Under the pieces are notes generated by a model, which was not told the origin of the DNA, did no database searches, and was given only the letters and a program-made list of their open reading frames with translations. A DNA stretch of 64,000 nt, from the NCBI RefSeq assembly GCF_018555385.1, contig NZ_JAFEJS010000010.1:1-64000 (forward strand), in the 5' to 3' direction. The translations under genes and the position numbers were made by a program. Positions 44,150 to 53,336 of this stretch are shown here, in pieces (within the stretch, counting starts at the first letter, position 1; every line of letters starts with the position of its first letter). The DNA comes from Bifidobacterium santillanense (GTDB lineage: Bacteria > Actinomycetota > Actinomycetes > Actinomycetales > Bifidobacteriaceae).

Positions 44150-45757
44150 TCACAATGGCTGGTTGCCGTGGTGCTTGGTGGTGCGCTTCACCCGCCGCTT
44201 GCCGGCGAGCGTCGCTAGGGATTCGACGATCGCCTCGCGCGTCTGCTCGGGGTCGATCATCGCGTCGATCTGCCCGAGTTCGAGCGAGAGGTTCGCGTTG
44301 ACGGTGGTGGCCTCGTAGTCGGCGATGTACTTCGCGCGCAGCGCCTCGACGTCGTGCCCGGAGGCCTTGGCCTTGGCGAGGTCGTGGCGGTGGATGATGT
44401 TGACCGCGCCGGCCGCGCCGAGCACGGCGATCTGCGAGCTCGGCCAGGCGAAGTTCATGTCGGCGCCGATGGCCTTGGAGCCCATCACGATGTACGCGCC
44501 GCCGAACGCCTTGCGCAGTACGACGGTGACGAGCGGCACCTGCGCGTTGGCGTAGGCGTAGATCACCTTGGCGCCGCGGCGGATGATGCCGGCGTGCTCC
44601 TGTTCGGCGCCGGGCTTGTATCCGGGGGTGTCCACGAGGGTGACGACCGGCAGGTTGAACGCGTCGCACAGGCGCACGAAGCGGGCGATCTTCTCGGAGG
44701 CGTCAACGTCGAGGATGCCGGCGTTGACGTTCGGCTGGTTGGCGACCACGCCGACCGGGTGCCCGTCGATGCAGGCGAAGCCGACGAGCGCGGACGCGGC
44801 GAAGCGCTCGTGGACCTGCACGAACTCGCCGTAGTCGACGATGCAGCGGATCACGTCGAGCATGTCGTAGGGCTGGCGGTCGTTGTCCGGCACGATGGTC
44901 GCCAGGCGCTTGGCGGTGTCGCGTTCGGCGCGGGTGGCGGCGTAGGCGTAGACCGGCGGCCGCTCGTCCGAGTTGGACGGCAGGTAGGCGAGCACGGTGC
45001 GCGCGTAGTCGATGGCGTCGGACTCGTCCTCGCCGAGGTAGTGCGCGACGCCGGATCTGCGGCTGTGCACGTCGCCGCCGCCGAGGTCGGCCATCGAGAT
45101 GGTCTCGCCGGTCGCGGCCTTGACGACGTCGGGGCCGGTGACGAACATGTTCGAGTTCTCGCGCGTCATGATGATGAGGTCCGTCAGGGCCGGACAGTAG
45201 ACGGCGCCGCCGGCGCAGGGTCCGAGGATCAGCGAGATCTGCGGGATGAAGCCGCTCGCCTCGCAGGTCCTGCGGAAGATGCGCCCGTACTGGGTGAGCG
45301 CCGCGACGCCCTCCTGGATGCGCGCGCCGCCGGAGTCGACGATCGCGACGACCGGCACCTTGAGCGAGATGGCCATGTCCATGAGATGGCAGATCTTCTC
45401 GCCCTCGGCGGTGCCGAGCGTGCCGCCCTTGACGGAGAAGTCCTGCGCGTAGACGGCGACCTTGCGCCCGTAGACGAGGCCGAAGCCGGTGATGACAGCG
45501 GAGCCGGCGACCCCGGCGTTGATGTTGCCGCCCTGGAAGCGGCCGATCTCCTCGAAGCTGCCGGTGTCGAAGAGCAGGTCGAGGCGCTCGCGCGCGGTCC
45601 GCTTGTGCTTGGCGTGCTGCTTGTCGCGCGCGCGGCTCTCGGCGTCGCGCGCGAGTTCGGCGGCGCGGATGACGGCGGCGCGCAGCGGCTGCTGCGGCTG
45701 CTGCGCGGGCTGCTCCACGGCGTCGCGCACGGCGGGCATGTTCACGATGTCGGTCAT
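44150..45757 (-). CDS. accD: Acyl-CoA carboxylase, carboxyltransferase beta-type subunit
   Basis: The 535-residue protein is a two-lobed crotonase-fold carboxyltransferase of the actinobacterial AccD/PccB type, which moves the carboxyl group from biotin to acetyl- or propionyl-CoA. Landmarks are GGTLGTAEGEKICHLMDMA, IVDSGGARIQEGVAAL, LGPCAGGAVYCPAL, LVDTPGYKPGAEQEHAGIIR and MGSKAIGADMNFAWP. The ATG overlaps the stop of the upstream biotin carboxylase gene as ATGA, so the two are translationally coupled; AAGGAGG is ahead. It is followed 130 bp later by fas, which uses its malonyl-CoA product. Confidence 0.92.
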   Translation of the reverse strand: MTDIVNMPAVRDAVEQPAQQPQQPLRAAVIRAAELARDAESRARDKQHAKHKRTARERLDLLFDTGSFEEIGRFQGGNINAGVAGSAVITGFGLVYGRKVAVYAQDFSVKGGTLGTAEGEKICHLMDMAISLKVPVVAIVDSGGARIQEGVAALTQYGRIFRRTCEASGFIPQISLILGPCAGGAVYCPALTDLIIMTRENSNMFVTGPDVVKAATGETISMADLGGGDVHSRRSGVAHYLGEDESDAIDYARTVLAYLPSNSDERPPVYAYAATRAERDTAKRLATIVPDNDRQPYDMLDVIRCIVDYGEFVQVHERFAASALVGFACIDGHPVGVVANQPNVNAGILDVDASEKIARFVRLCDAFNLPVVTLVDTPGYKPGAEQEHAGIIRRGAKVIYAYANAQVPLVTVVLRKAFGGAYIVMGSKAIGADMNFAWPSSQIAVLGAAGAVNIIHRHDLAKAKASGHDVEALRAKYIADYEATTVNANLSLELGQIDAMIDPEQTREAIVESLATLAGKRRVKRTTKHHGNQPL

Positions 45758-47664
45758 CGTGCGGCCTCCTTCGTTCCCTTGGCGTCGGACTTGCCGGTCT
45801 TGTCGGCATCGCCGGCCGAGCCGGACGCCCCAACCACGTCCAGCGTGACCAACGTGTCGCCGGCCTCCACGCCGTCGGCGGGGCCGACGAAGATCTTCGT
45901 GACCGTGCCGGCGGCCGGCGCGTACACGTAGTTCTCCATCTTCATCGACTCGAGCACGACGAGCAGGTCGCCCTTGGCCACCTGCTGCCCCTCGGCGACG
46001 TTGATGCGCGTGACGACCGCCTGCATCGGGGAGGCGATGACGCCGGACTTGGCGCCGTCGTCGACGCTTCCGCGCGCCGGGCCGGACGCGTGCGAGCCAG
46101 ATCCGCGCAGCGGCTGCGTCGGACGCTTCGCGCCGCGGGCGCGGGCGCCGCCGGTGAGGTTCTCGACGATGTCGAGCGGCACGGTGAGCTTGACCCGGCG
46201 GTCGTTCATCTCGATGACGAACGTCTCGGTCTCGTCCCTGCCGCCCGCCTCGGCGCCGGCCGCGCCCGCGGACAGGGACGCCGGCTGCCCGGCGCTGGCC
46301 GTGGCGGCCCCGCGGTTGAGGTACGTGCGCTCCAGCCACTTCGTGCTCACGTCGAAGGCGTGGCCGTGCTCGGCGGTGAACGCGTCGTCGCGGAAGATCT
46401 CCTTGAACAGCGGGATCGGGGTGGGTACGCCCTCGATCGTCATCTCGTCGAGCACGCGGCGCACGCGCGCCACGGCGGCGAGTCGGTCCTGCGCGGTGAC
46501 GATGACCTTGCCCATCATCGAATCGAACTTCGGCGAGACGGTGTCGCCCTGGACGACGCCGGTGTCGATGCGCACGCCGGGGCCGGACGGCCAGACGATG
46601 CGCTCCAGCGTGCCGGCCGAGGGCGTGAGGTTCGTCTTCGGATCCTCGGACGTGATGCGCAGCTCGAAGCTGTGGCCGCGCGGCTCAGGCGCGGGCGTGA
46701 GCTCGCCGCCGGCGGCGATGACGAGCTGCTCACGCACGAGGTCGAGGCCGGAGACCTCCTCGGAGACGGTGTGCTCGACCTGCAGGCGCGGGTTCACCTC
46801 GAGGAAGTAGACCTTGCCGTTGGGGGTGACCATGAACTCGCAGGTGCCCAGGCCCGTGTACCCGACCGTCTCGAACAGGCGGCGCGAGTATTCCTTGAGC
46901 GTCTCGACGACGCGCTCGGGCAGGAACGGCGCGGGCGCCTCCTCGACGAGCTTCTGGTTGCGCCGCTGCAGCGAGCAGTCGCGCGTGGAGTAGACGGTGA
47001 AGTTGCCGTGGGAGTCGCGGCCGGACTGCGTCTCGACGTGGCGGGCCCTGTCGATGAACTTCTCGATGAAGTACTCGTCGAGGTCGCCGCCCTCGAGCGC
47101 GTCGTGGTTGGTGTAGAAGCGGCGCAGCTCCTCGTCGTCGCGCACGACGGTGATGCCGTGGCCGCCGCCGCCGTCCGTGCGCTTCATCATGATCGGGTAG
47201 CCGTGCGTGTGCGCGAAGTCGAGCAGCGTGCGGATGTCCCTGACGGACTCCGACAGGCCCGGCACCGGCGGCACCTTGGCGCGCATGGCGACGCGGCGGG
47301 CGGTGATCTTGTCGCCCAGCTCGGTCAGCGCGGTGTGGTGCGGGCCGACCCAGATCGCGCCGGCGGCCTCGACCTTGGCCGCGAAGCTCGGCACCTCGGA
47401 GAGGAAGCCGTAGCCCGGATGCACCGCATCGGCGCCGGACCGGCGGACGATGTCGATCAGCAGGTCCTCGTTCAGATACGTGTCCTGGTAGGTGTCGCCG
47501 GGCAGGAGGTACGCCTCGTCCGCGAGGTCGACGTATTGCGCCCCGCGGTCCTGTTCGGCGTACACGGCCACCGTGGCGATGCCCATCTCGCGCGCGGTCC
47601 TCACCACGCGCAGGGCGATCTCGCCGCGGTTGGCGATCAGCAGTTTCTTGACATTTTGCCCCAT
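45754..47664 (-). CDS. accC: Biotin carboxylase-BCCP fusion (acyl-CoA carboxylase alpha subunit)
   Basis: The 636-residue protein combines an ATP-grasp biotin carboxylase (ANRGEIALRVVRTAREMGI, HPGYGFLSE, KRTDGGGGHGI, FLEVNPRLQVEHTVSE) with a C-terminal biotinyl domain in which K575 of LESMKMENY is the biotin attachment site. It carboxylates its own biotin using ATP and bicarbonate. An Ala/Gly-rich hinge (about 465-495) and a variable linker (about 520-550) separate the modules. The start MGQNVKKLL was chosen because the domain begins at once; an in-frame TTG seven codons upstream is less likely. It is divergent from bioY, which supplies biotin. Confidence 0.93.
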   Translation of the reverse strand: MGQNVKKLLIANRGEIALRVVRTAREMGIATVAVYAEQDRGAQYVDLADEAYLLPGDTYQDTYLNEDLLIDIVRRSGADAVHPGYGFLSEVPSFAAKVEAAGAIWVGPHHTALTELGDKITARRVAMRAKVPPVPGLSESVRDIRTLLDFAHTHGYPIMMKRTDGGGGHGITVVRDDEELRRFYTNHDALEGGDLDEYFIEKFIDRARHVETQSGRDSHGNFTVYSTRDCSLQRRNQKLVEEAPAPFLPERVVETLKEYSRRLFETVGYTGLGTCEFMVTPNGKVYFLEVNPRLQVEHTVSEEVSGLDLVREQLVIAAGGELTPAPEPRGHSFELRITSEDPKTNLTPSAGTLERIVWPSGPGVRIDTGVVQGDTVSPKFDSMMGKVIVTAQDRLAAVARVRRVLDEMTIEGVPTPIPLFKEIFRDDAFTAEHGHAFDVSTKWLERTYLNRGAATASAGQPASLSAGAAGAEAGGRDETETFVIEMNDRRVKLTVPLDIVENLTGGARARGAKRPTQPLRGSGSHASGPARGSVDDGAKSGVIASPMQAVVTRINVAEGQQVAKGDLLVVLESMKMENYVYAPAAGTVTKIFVGPADGVEAGDTLVTLDVVGASGSAGDADKTGKSDAKGTKEAAR

Positions 47665-47839
47665 GGCGTCAGATTCTTCTCTCAATCACTGACGCTTTCA
47701 ACGAAAATGTCTACAAATCGAAGGGGAAACTTTTGTCACGTTCCACAAACGTCACCGTAGCTTCGCGGGATTAGCCTCGGGTGCAACGTCCCGGATGTCG
47801 TCATCGCCGGGACTCGAAGCAGAAGGGAACCCACGTCTC

Positions 47840-48445
47840 ATGTCCAACGCACCCATCGCCCCCAACGGCGCCGCGGCCAAGCCGGCCGCAACCAAGATCT
47901 TCTCCATCGCCCGCCGCGCGGCCGCCGTCTCATGGCGTCCGGCGCTGTTCGCCGCGCTCATGTGGATCGCCGCCGCGGCCGGCGAGATCCCGATTCCGGG
48001 CACCCCGGTGCCGATCACGCTGCAGACCTTCGTGGTGATGCTCGCCGGACTCATGCTCCCGTGGCGTCAGGCCGGCTCGGCCGTCGCCGCGTATCTCGCC
48101 GCCGGCGCAGCGGGACTGCCGGTGTTCGCCGGCGGCGCCTCGACGCTGGCGCTGGTCGGTCCGAGCGCCGGCTTCCTGCTCGGCTTCCTGCCGGGCGTCG
48201 TCGTCATCGCCCTGCTGCGCGGCAAGGCGGGCAAGTCCGCGCCGCTGACCGCGCTGCGCTACTTCGCCGTGGCCATCGTCGGCGGCGTGGCCGTCGTCTA
48301 CGCGTTCGGATTCCTCGTCCAGTCCGCGCTGACCGGACTGCCGATCGAGACCGTGGCCCTCGCCTCGATGGGCTTCGTCGCCGGCGACGTCGTCAAGGCG
48401 TTCGTCGCCTCCCTCGCCGCCGCCGGCCTCGCCAGGCTGCGCTGA
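47840..48445 (+). CDS. bioY: Biotin transporter substrate-binding subunit BioY
   Basis: The 201-residue membrane protein is the S-component of an ECF-type biotin importer: AAAAGEIPIPGTPVPITLQT, MLPWRQAGSAVAAYLAAGAAGLPVF and GPSAGFLLGFLPG are the classic BioY motifs, with about six hydrophobic helices. Some BioY proteins transport biotin without dedicated ECF partners; no EcfA or EcfT gene is visible here. A 35-residue Ala-rich N-terminal extension precedes the first helix. AGAAGGGAACCC precedes the ATG. It lies back to back with the biotin-dependent carboxylase gene and is followed by a terminator. Confidence 0.92.
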   Translation: MSNAPIAPNGAAAKPAATKIFSIARRAAAVSWRPALFAALMWIAAAAGEIPIPGTPVPITLQTFVVMLAGLMLPWRQAGSAVAAYLAAGAAGLPVFAGGASTLALVGPSAGFLLGFLPGVVVIALLRGKAGKSAPLTALRYFAVAIVGGVAVVYAFGFLVQSALTGLPIETVALASMGFVAGDVVKAFVASLAAAGLARLR

Positions 48446-48459
48446 GCGGACCACGGACC

Positions 48460-48501
48460 GGCCGGGCCGGAGGGACGGGCAGAGTCCCCCTCCGCCCGGC
48501 C
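48460..48501. terminator. Terminator between bioY and the ligase-like gene
   Basis: GGCCGGGCCGGAGGGAC (48460-48476) and GTCCCCCTCCGCCCGGCC (48484-48501) pair imperfectly around a 7-nt loop and are followed by TATTT on the plus strand. The flanking genes are convergent. Confidence 0.6.
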
Positions 48502-48517
48502 TATTTCGATCCGCACC

Positions 48518-49399
48518 TCACTGCAGTAGGCCCACCTCGCTGGACAGCAGCGCGCGAATCTCGCCGTCGTCCGTGCGCACGCTGATCGACGCGTCGTCGT
48601 TCAGGGCGACGACCACGCCGTGCACGGCCGATCCGTCGATGAGCTGCGCGTCGATCTCGCGGCCCATCATCCAGCACACGTGACGCATCTCCGAGCGCAA
48701 CCTGCCGGACTGCACCAGCGGCGCGCTCACGAACGCCTCCAGACGTCCGCGCAGCGACTCGACGAAGCGGGAGACGATGCCGTCGCGCAACGCCTCGATG
48801 CCGGGCAGCGGGCCCACGTTCATCTGCAGCGACGTGGCCTTCGCGGTGGGCAGACGATCGGCGGGCACGAGCAGGTTGGCGCCGAAGCTGAACGCCACCG
48901 CGCGTTCCGACGCATCCCCCGGCACCGGCATGACCTCTGTCACGGTGCCGCCGATCTTGAGCCCATGGCAGTAGATGTCGTTGGGCCACTTGAGCTTGAA
49001 TCCGCAGTCCTCGTCGTACGGACGGGCGCCGCATTCGTCGATCGCGCCCTCGAGCGCGTCCAGCGCGGCGAGTTCGGCGATCATCGCGAGCCAGCCGTTG
49101 AGCAGCTCGTCGTCGGCCACCTCGGCCGGGACCATCGTGACGACCGTCACGGTGAGCGACCGGCCGGGCACCGTGATCCACGGGCGGCCGAACCGCACCA
49201 GGGCGTTGTCCAGATAGTCCGCGGCGATCACGGTGATCGGCGCATGGCCGTCGACGCCCTCGCGCACGACCTCGCCACGTTCGACCATGCGTCGCGCCTC
49301 CGCATGCGTCGAGTCCATGTCGGCCACCGAAACGACCTTGTCCGACACCGACCTCGTCCTGTCCAGTCGCGGCGCTGCGACTTTCAGCAAAGAAATCAT
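48518..49399 (-). CDS. Biotin-protein-ligase-like protein with degenerate catalytic loop
   Basis: The 293-residue protein aligns through its length with biotin-protein ligases: FKLKWPNDIYCHGLKIGGTV is intact, as is NLLVPADRLPTAKATSLQMN and the C-terminal beta domain (GSAVHGVVVALNDDASISV). However, the glycine-rich loop that closes over biotinyl-AMP (GRGR in the ligase at 30307-31476) reads DNALVRFGRPW here, so GRGR is lost. The short N-terminus shows no winged helix. It may be a non-catalytic biotin-AMP sensor, a lipoate/biotin-binding paralogue, or a decaying duplicate; being convergent with bioY keeps it in the biotin context. The ATG at 49399 follows AAGGTGTGGGAC. Confidence 0.75.
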   Translation of the reverse strand: MISLLKVAAPRLDRTRSVSDKVVSVADMDSTHAEARRMVERGEVVREGVDGHAPITVIAADYLDNALVRFGRPWITVPGRSLTVTVVTMVPAEVADDELLNGWLAMIAELAALDALEGAIDECGARPYDEDCGFKLKWPNDIYCHGLKIGGTVTEVMPVPGDASERAVAFSFGANLLVPADRLPTAKATSLQMNVGPLPGIEALRDGIVSRFVESLRGRLEAFVSAPLVQSGRLRSEMRHVCWMMGREIDAQLIDGSAVHGVVVALNDDASISVRTDDGEIRALLSSEVGLLQ

Positions 49400-49581
49400 G
49401 TCCCACACCTTACGCCCCGTCGGGTGACGAGTCAAAGCAGACCGTCAACATCGCACGTCCGGCGCGGAGCCCCTCGTGAAAGTGGGCCCCGCGCGTATAC
49501 TGTTCGCGGCCTTGGGCGCCCCGCGCGGCGCCCGTCGAAGGAAACCGTTCACCATCAACCACGATCGATCAAGAGAGAAGC

Positions 49582-51126
49582 ATGATCAAGACCGACACCG
49601 ATATGCGCAAGCGCCCCGAACCGGCTCCCCCGTCACCCGCAGGCGACGGCGGCAACGGCAACGACGGCGTCACCGCGAACAGCGTCGCCACGAACGACGG
49701 CAACAACGCGCACGACAAGCGCACCAAGCACGCGCTGCACACGAACCTCAAGCGAGGCATGGAATCGCGCCACCTGCAGATGATCTCCCTGGGCGGCGTG
49801 ATCGGCACCGGACTGTTCCTGAGCTCCGGATACACGATCCAGCAGGCGGGCCCGATCGGCACGATCCTCGCCTACGGCATCGGCGCCCTCATCGTCTACC
49901 TCGTCATGCTCACCCTCGGCGAACTGTCCGTGGCGATGCCGGTGACCGGCTCGTTCCACGTGTACGCCGAGAAGTTCATCGGCCCGGGCACCGGATTCGT
50001 CATCGCGATCCAGTACTGGCTCACCTGGACGGTGGCCCTCGGCTCCGAATTCACCGCCGCCGGACTGCTCATGCAGCGGTGGTTCCCGCACACGCCCACC
50101 TGGATATGGTCGGCGGCGTGTATCATCCTGATCTTCGTCGCGAACGCCCTGTCCGTGCGCTTCTTCGCCGAAGCCGAGTTCGTCTTCGCCTCGATCAAGG
50201 TGTTCGCGATCTGCGCGTTCATCCTCATCGGCCTGCTCGCGATCTTCGGCGCCGTGCCGATCTCCGGCTACGACCACGCGCCGCTGTTCGGCAACCTCGT
50301 CAAGGACGGCGTCTTCCCGAACGGCTTCATGCCGGTGTTCGCCACGATCCTGACGGTCAACTTCGCGTTCTCCGGCACCGAGCTGATCGGCGTGACCGCC
50401 GGCGAGACGCGCGACCCCGAGACCGCCGTGCCGAAGGCCATCCACACGACGCTGTGGCGCCTCGTGCTGTTCTTCATCGGCTCGATCACCGTGATGTGCG
50501 CGCTGATCCCGTGGCGCCAGGCGGGCGTGGGCGAGAGCCCGTTCGTGCTGGTGTTCAACTCGATCGGCATCCCGTACGCGGCCGACATCATGAACTTCGT
50601 GGTGCTGACGGCCGTGCTGTCCGCCTCGAACTCGGGCCTGTACGCCTCGACGCGCATGGTGTGGTCGATGGGCAACGAGGGCATGATCCCGCGCTGGTTC
50701 GCCAAGACGAACCGCCACGGCGTGCCGATGCTGGCCCTGTGCGCGGCGATGGCCGGCGGTCTCTTGGCGCTGCTCTCGTCGGTGATCGCGGCCTCCACCG
50801 TGTATCTGGTGCTGGTGGCGTTGTCCGGTCTTTCCGCCGTGGTGGTATGGATCGCGATCGCCTACTGCCAGATCGTCTTCCGCAGGCGCTGGATCGCCTC
50901 GGGGCACACGGCCTCCGAGCTCAAGTACGCGACGCCGGGCTATCCGTTCACCTCGTGGGGCGCGTTCATCCTGTGCACCGCCTCATTCCTGCTCGTCTTC
51001 TTCGACAAGGAGCAGCGGTTCGCGCTGGTGGCCGAGATCGTCTTCATCATCGTGTGCTACGCGGCCTACTTCCTCCAGCAGTGGTGGCGCAAACGTCACC
51101 CGGCGCAGCCGCTCGAGCTGCACTGA
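49582..51126 (+). CDS. APC-superfamily amino acid permease
   Basis: The 514-residue protein is an amino acid/polyamine/organocation transporter of the AAT group (LysP, AnsP, CycA, GabP type) with twelve predicted helices. The family motif [20 protein letters not shown] begins at about residue 55, followed by [20 protein letters not shown] and [19 protein letters not shown] 50-residue hydrophilic, Asn/Lys-rich N-terminal tail is longer than usual. AGAGAGAAGC precedes the ATG. It stands alone; a hairpin element follows directly. The substrate amino acid cannot be named from sequence. Confidence 0.88.
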   Translation: MIKTDTDMRKRPEPAPPSPAGDGGNGNDGVTANSVATNDGNNAHDKRTKHALHTNLKRGMESRHLQMISLGGVIGTGLFLSSGYTIQQAGPIGTILAYGIGALIVYLVMLTLGELSVAMPVTGSFHVYAEKFIGPGTGFVIAIQYWLTWTVALGSEFTAAGLLMQRWFPHTPTWIWSAACIILIFVANALSVRFFAEAEFVFASIKVFAICAFILIGLLAIFGAVPISGYDHAPLFGNLVKDGVFPNGFMPVFATILTVNFAFSGTELIGVTAGETRDPETAVPKAIHTTLWRLVLFFIGSITVMCALIPWRQAGVGESPFVLVFNSIGIPYAADIMNFVVLTAVLSASNSGLYASTRMVWSMGNEGMIPRWFAKTNRHGVPMLALCAAMAGGLLALLSSVIAASTVYLVLVALSGLSAVVVWIAIAYCQIVFRRRWIASGHTASELKYATPGYPFTSWGAFILCTASFLLVFFDKEQRFALVAEIVFIIVCYAAYFLQQWWRKRHPAQPLELH

Positions 51127-51147
51127 CGGCGGCATCGACAGGCACCC

Positions 51148-51235
51148 GCGGAGGGGTGTCCTTCTCCATTGCGGACACGCTCCGGGCCGCTCGGCCAAGT
51201 CCTACGGTCCTCAACGGAGAAGGACGCCCCTCCGC
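51148..51235 (+). repeat. Long hairpin element, copy 3
   Basis: Arms 51148-51175 and 51208-51235 pair at 25 of 28 positions. The 32-nt loop 51176-51207 begins CACGCTCCGG and ends GTCCTACGG and is identical to that of copy 2 on the opposite strand at 24130-24217. It lies 22 bp after the permease stop codon. Confidence 0.85.
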
Positions 51236-51291
51236 TCGGTTGCGTGGGCACGGCGCCTTCGGCCGGCTCCTGCGATTCGTCCGGATATGCG

Positions 51292-51318
51292 AAAGCCCCG
51301 ACGGTTCGCCGGGGCTTT
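51292..51318 (-). terminator. Terminator of the tRNA cluster
   Basis: AAAGCCCCG and CGGGGCTTT pair around a 9-nt loop, 22 bp beyond tRNA-Val(CAC) in its direction of transcription. Confidence 0.7.
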
Positions 51319-51339
51319 CCTGTTCTTCTTCTCTGTGGG

Positions 51340-51412
51340 TGGGCGATGTAGGAATCGAACCTACGACCCCTTCGGTGTGAACGAAGTGCGCTAGCCGCTG
51401 CGCCAATCGCCC
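51340..51412 (-). tRNA. tRNA-Val (anticodon CAC)
   Basis: The 73-nt cloverleaf starts GGGCGAT and ends ATCGCCC plus A. The anticodon stem CTTCG/CGAAG encloses TTCACAC. CCA is not encoded as such. Confidence 0.93.
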
Positions 51413-51437
51413 GAAAGATGATGTTCAGTTGTGCGAG

Positions 51438-51465
51438 AAAAACAAAACCGGCAGTCACCTGCCGG
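51438..51465 (-). terminator. Terminator between the two tRNA-Val genes
   Basis: CCGGCAG and CTGCCGG pair around TCAC (GTGA on the minus strand), followed by TTTTGTTTTT on the minus strand. It suggests that the two Val tRNAs can be ended separately. Confidence 0.75.
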
Positions 51466-51477
51466 CCGTTTCTCGGG

Positions 51478-51549
51478 TGGGCGATACAAGATTCGAACTT
51501 GTGACCCCTTCCGTGTCAGGGAAGTGCGCTACCACTGCGCCAACCGCCC
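51478..51549 (-). tRNA. tRNA-Val (anticodon GAC)
   Basis: The 72-nt cloverleaf starts GGGCGGT and ends ATCGCCC plus A. The anticodon stem CTTCC/GGAAG encloses CTGACAC. Confidence 0.92.
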
Positions 51550-51584
51550 GGGTCGTTCATCAGGCCGGAAACCGGCCTTCCGAG

Positions 51585-51657
51585 AGCGGACAACGGGACT
51601 CGAACCCGCGGTCTCAACCTTGGCAAGGTTGCGCTTTACCAACTAAGCTATGTCCGC
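51585..51657 (-). tRNA. tRNA-Gly (anticodon GCC)
   Basis: The 73-nt cloverleaf starts GCGGACA and ends TGTCCGC plus T. The anticodon stem CAACC/GGTTG encloses TTGCCAA. It is first in the cluster. Confidence 0.93.
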
Positions 51658-51690
51658 AAGTGTCTCGCTTGAAGCGAAGCAACGAGGGGA

Positions 51691-51720
51691 TAATATACGC
51701 GGATTCGGCGACGTGCGCAA
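51691..51720 (-). promoter_or_regulatory. Promoter of the tRNA cluster
   Basis: On the minus strand TTGCGC (51720-51715) and TATATTA (51697-51691) are spaced by 17 bp, placing transcription start about 28 bp before tRNA-Gly(GCC). The rest of the gap up to 51938 shows no other feature. Confidence 0.65.
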
Positions 51721-51938
51721 ATCGGACGCGCCAATCGGCGTGTCGCAAGGATTCGCAACGATTTGCGGGATGCACCGGGCCGGGCGCCACCAATCGATCT
51801 CCCCGATTCCATCGGGATTCCCACACAATTCCCCGTTTCACCCAACGATGCCGCACCACGCGCGAATTAAGATGGTGGCTGATGGGCCGCTCCACGACGA
51901 CGGCGTTTCCATGACGATCCGCAGGGAGGTGCGCGGCG

Positions 51939-53192
51939 ATGGGCAATGTGTTCGACTACGTCAAGGCCGAATCGCGCCCGTTCACCGATCCGGACGCCCC
52001 GTTCAACGAGGTCGATGCGCTGGTCTTCGCCTCGCTCGCCTACGAGGACGTGGCCGGCATCTCCCCCACGCTCACGCTCGACGAGGACAAGGAGGTCTCG
52101 TTCGCGGCCCGGCTGCGCACGTTCGAGCCGCGCCATCCGCGTCTGTGGCTCGCGTGGCTCAAGGGCCTCGTGCGCGAGCCGTTCGATTCGGTCACGCTCG
52201 CGGAGGCGAACGACCGTCTGCACGAGGCCGACGGGCCGCACGACGTGCAGATGGTGGGGCTGACCGACCCCGAGGAGACGCACTCGTTCTTCCAGGCCGT
52301 GGCCGACTCGCCGCGGTTCGCCGACACGCGCCTCGGCGCGGTGGTCGAGCACGTCAATCCGGGCGAGCAGACGCAGTTCGCCGCGATGACGTTCATGCTG
52401 CCCGACGGCAGACGGTTCGACGGGCGCCCGAACGGGAAGGAGCCGACGCGCGGCGGCACGCTGGTCATCGCGTTCCGCGGCACCGACGATTCGCTCATCG
52501 GCTGGAAGGAGGACTTCAACATGGCCTTCCAGTACCCGGTGCCGGCGCAGCGTGCGGCGAGCGCGTACCTCGACATGGTCGCCCGCCTGTGGCGCGGCGA
52601 CATCGTCCTGACGGGCCACTCGAAGGGCGGCAATCTGGCCGTGTACGCGGCGATGAACGCGACCGAGCAGGTCCAACGCCGCATCCGCCACGTGTATTCG
52701 CTCGACGGCCCCGGCTTCCCGCCGAACATCGTCACGTCGCGCCAGTATCTCGACATCCAGCCCAAGGTGACGAAGATCGTGCCGAGCTCGTCGATCGTCG
52801 GGCAGATCTTCGAGACGCCGGAGCCGTGCCGTGTGGTGACGTCCGACTCGGACGGCATCATGCAGCACTTCTCGTTCTCGTGGCAGGTGGACGGCGACCA
52901 CTTCGCCACCGAACCCGATCTGGCGTCGAGCTCGCAGCTGTTCAACGAGTCGCTCAACGCGTGGATGCGCGGCCTGACGGTCGAGCAGCGCGAACGCGCG
53001 GTGGACGCCCTGTTCGCCGTGCTGCATGCGGACGGCGCGACGACGTTCTCCGAGGTGATCGCCGGATTCCCCGGATCGGTCCCCGCGATGATCGGCTCGA
53101 TGCTGGGCCTGTCGCCGCAGGACCGCAGACACCTGCTCGAGGCGGTGCTGATCCTCGTCAAGGCCGCAACCGCCCGCAACGGGCGGAAGTAG
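51939..53192 (+). CDS. Mbeg1-like (DUF2974) alpha/beta hydrolase
   Basis: The 417-residue protein fits the DUF2974/Mbeg1-like family of cytosolic lipase-fold hydrolases. VFDYVKAESRPFTDPDAPFN and EVDALVFASLAYEDV form the usual start, TLVIAFRGTDDSLIGWKEDF lies before the nucleophile, and VLTGHSKGGNLAVYAA gives the nucleophile elbow with S228; the catalytic His is probably within HFSFSWQVDGDHF. There is no signal peptide. AGGGAGGTGCGCGGCG precedes the ATG. It stands as a single gene. Substrate unknown. Confidence 0.82.
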   Translation: MGNVFDYVKAESRPFTDPDAPFNEVDALVFASLAYEDVAGISPTLTLDEDKEVSFAARLRTFEPRHPRLWLAWLKGLVREPFDSVTLAEANDRLHEADGPHDVQMVGLTDPEETHSFFQAVADSPRFADTRLGAVVEHVNPGEQTQFAAMTFMLPDGRRFDGRPNGKEPTRGGTLVIAFRGTDDSLIGWKEDFNMAFQYPVPAQRAASAYLDMVARLWRGDIVLTGHSKGGNLAVYAAMNATEQVQRRIRHVYSLDGPGFPPNIVTSRQYLDIQPKVTKIVPSSSIVGQIFETPEPCRVVTSDSDGIMQHFSFSWQVDGDHFATEPDLASSSQLFNESLNAWMRGLTVEQRERAVDALFAVLHADGATTFSEVIAGFPGSVPAMIGSMLGLSPQDRRHLLEAVLILVKAATARNGRK

Positions 53193-53256
53193 CCCCGATT
53201 CCACCCCTCCCCGCCTCGCGCCTCACGCTTCGCATTCCGCATGTCTCGTTATTGGT

Positions 53257-53271
53257 TATACTGTCTAGACA
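53257..53271 (+). promoter_or_regulatory. TetR-gene promoter with palindromic operator
   Basis: TATACT (53257-53262) is a likely -10 element and overlaps the palindrome TGTCTAGACA (53262-53271), 65 bp ahead of the TetR coding sequence. Such overlap suggests autorepression. Confidence 0.5.
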
Positions 53272-53336
53272 AGTCGTCTCAACACATGGTCCAATAACGA
53301 CCGAAAACACCGGAACGACGCGAAAGGAGTGCCATC

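Noticed and set aside
37696..44301. A 2,201-codon open frame on the plus strand antisense to the fatty acid synthase
   Set aside because: It is a high-GC shadow: composition is dominated by Gly, Val, Arg, Ala and Leu, it has no recognisable domain, and the opposite strand encodes a clear FAS-I with all catalytic motifs.
47665..47839. BioQ or BirA operator between the carboxylase gene and bioY
   Set aside because: No TGAAC-N-GTTCA type or other convincing palindrome could be found in the divergent region.
51148..51235. Simple intrinsic terminator of the amino acid permease
   Set aside because: It may stop transcription, but the conserved 32-nt loop shared with a distant locus and lack of a T-run show that it belongs to a repeat family.
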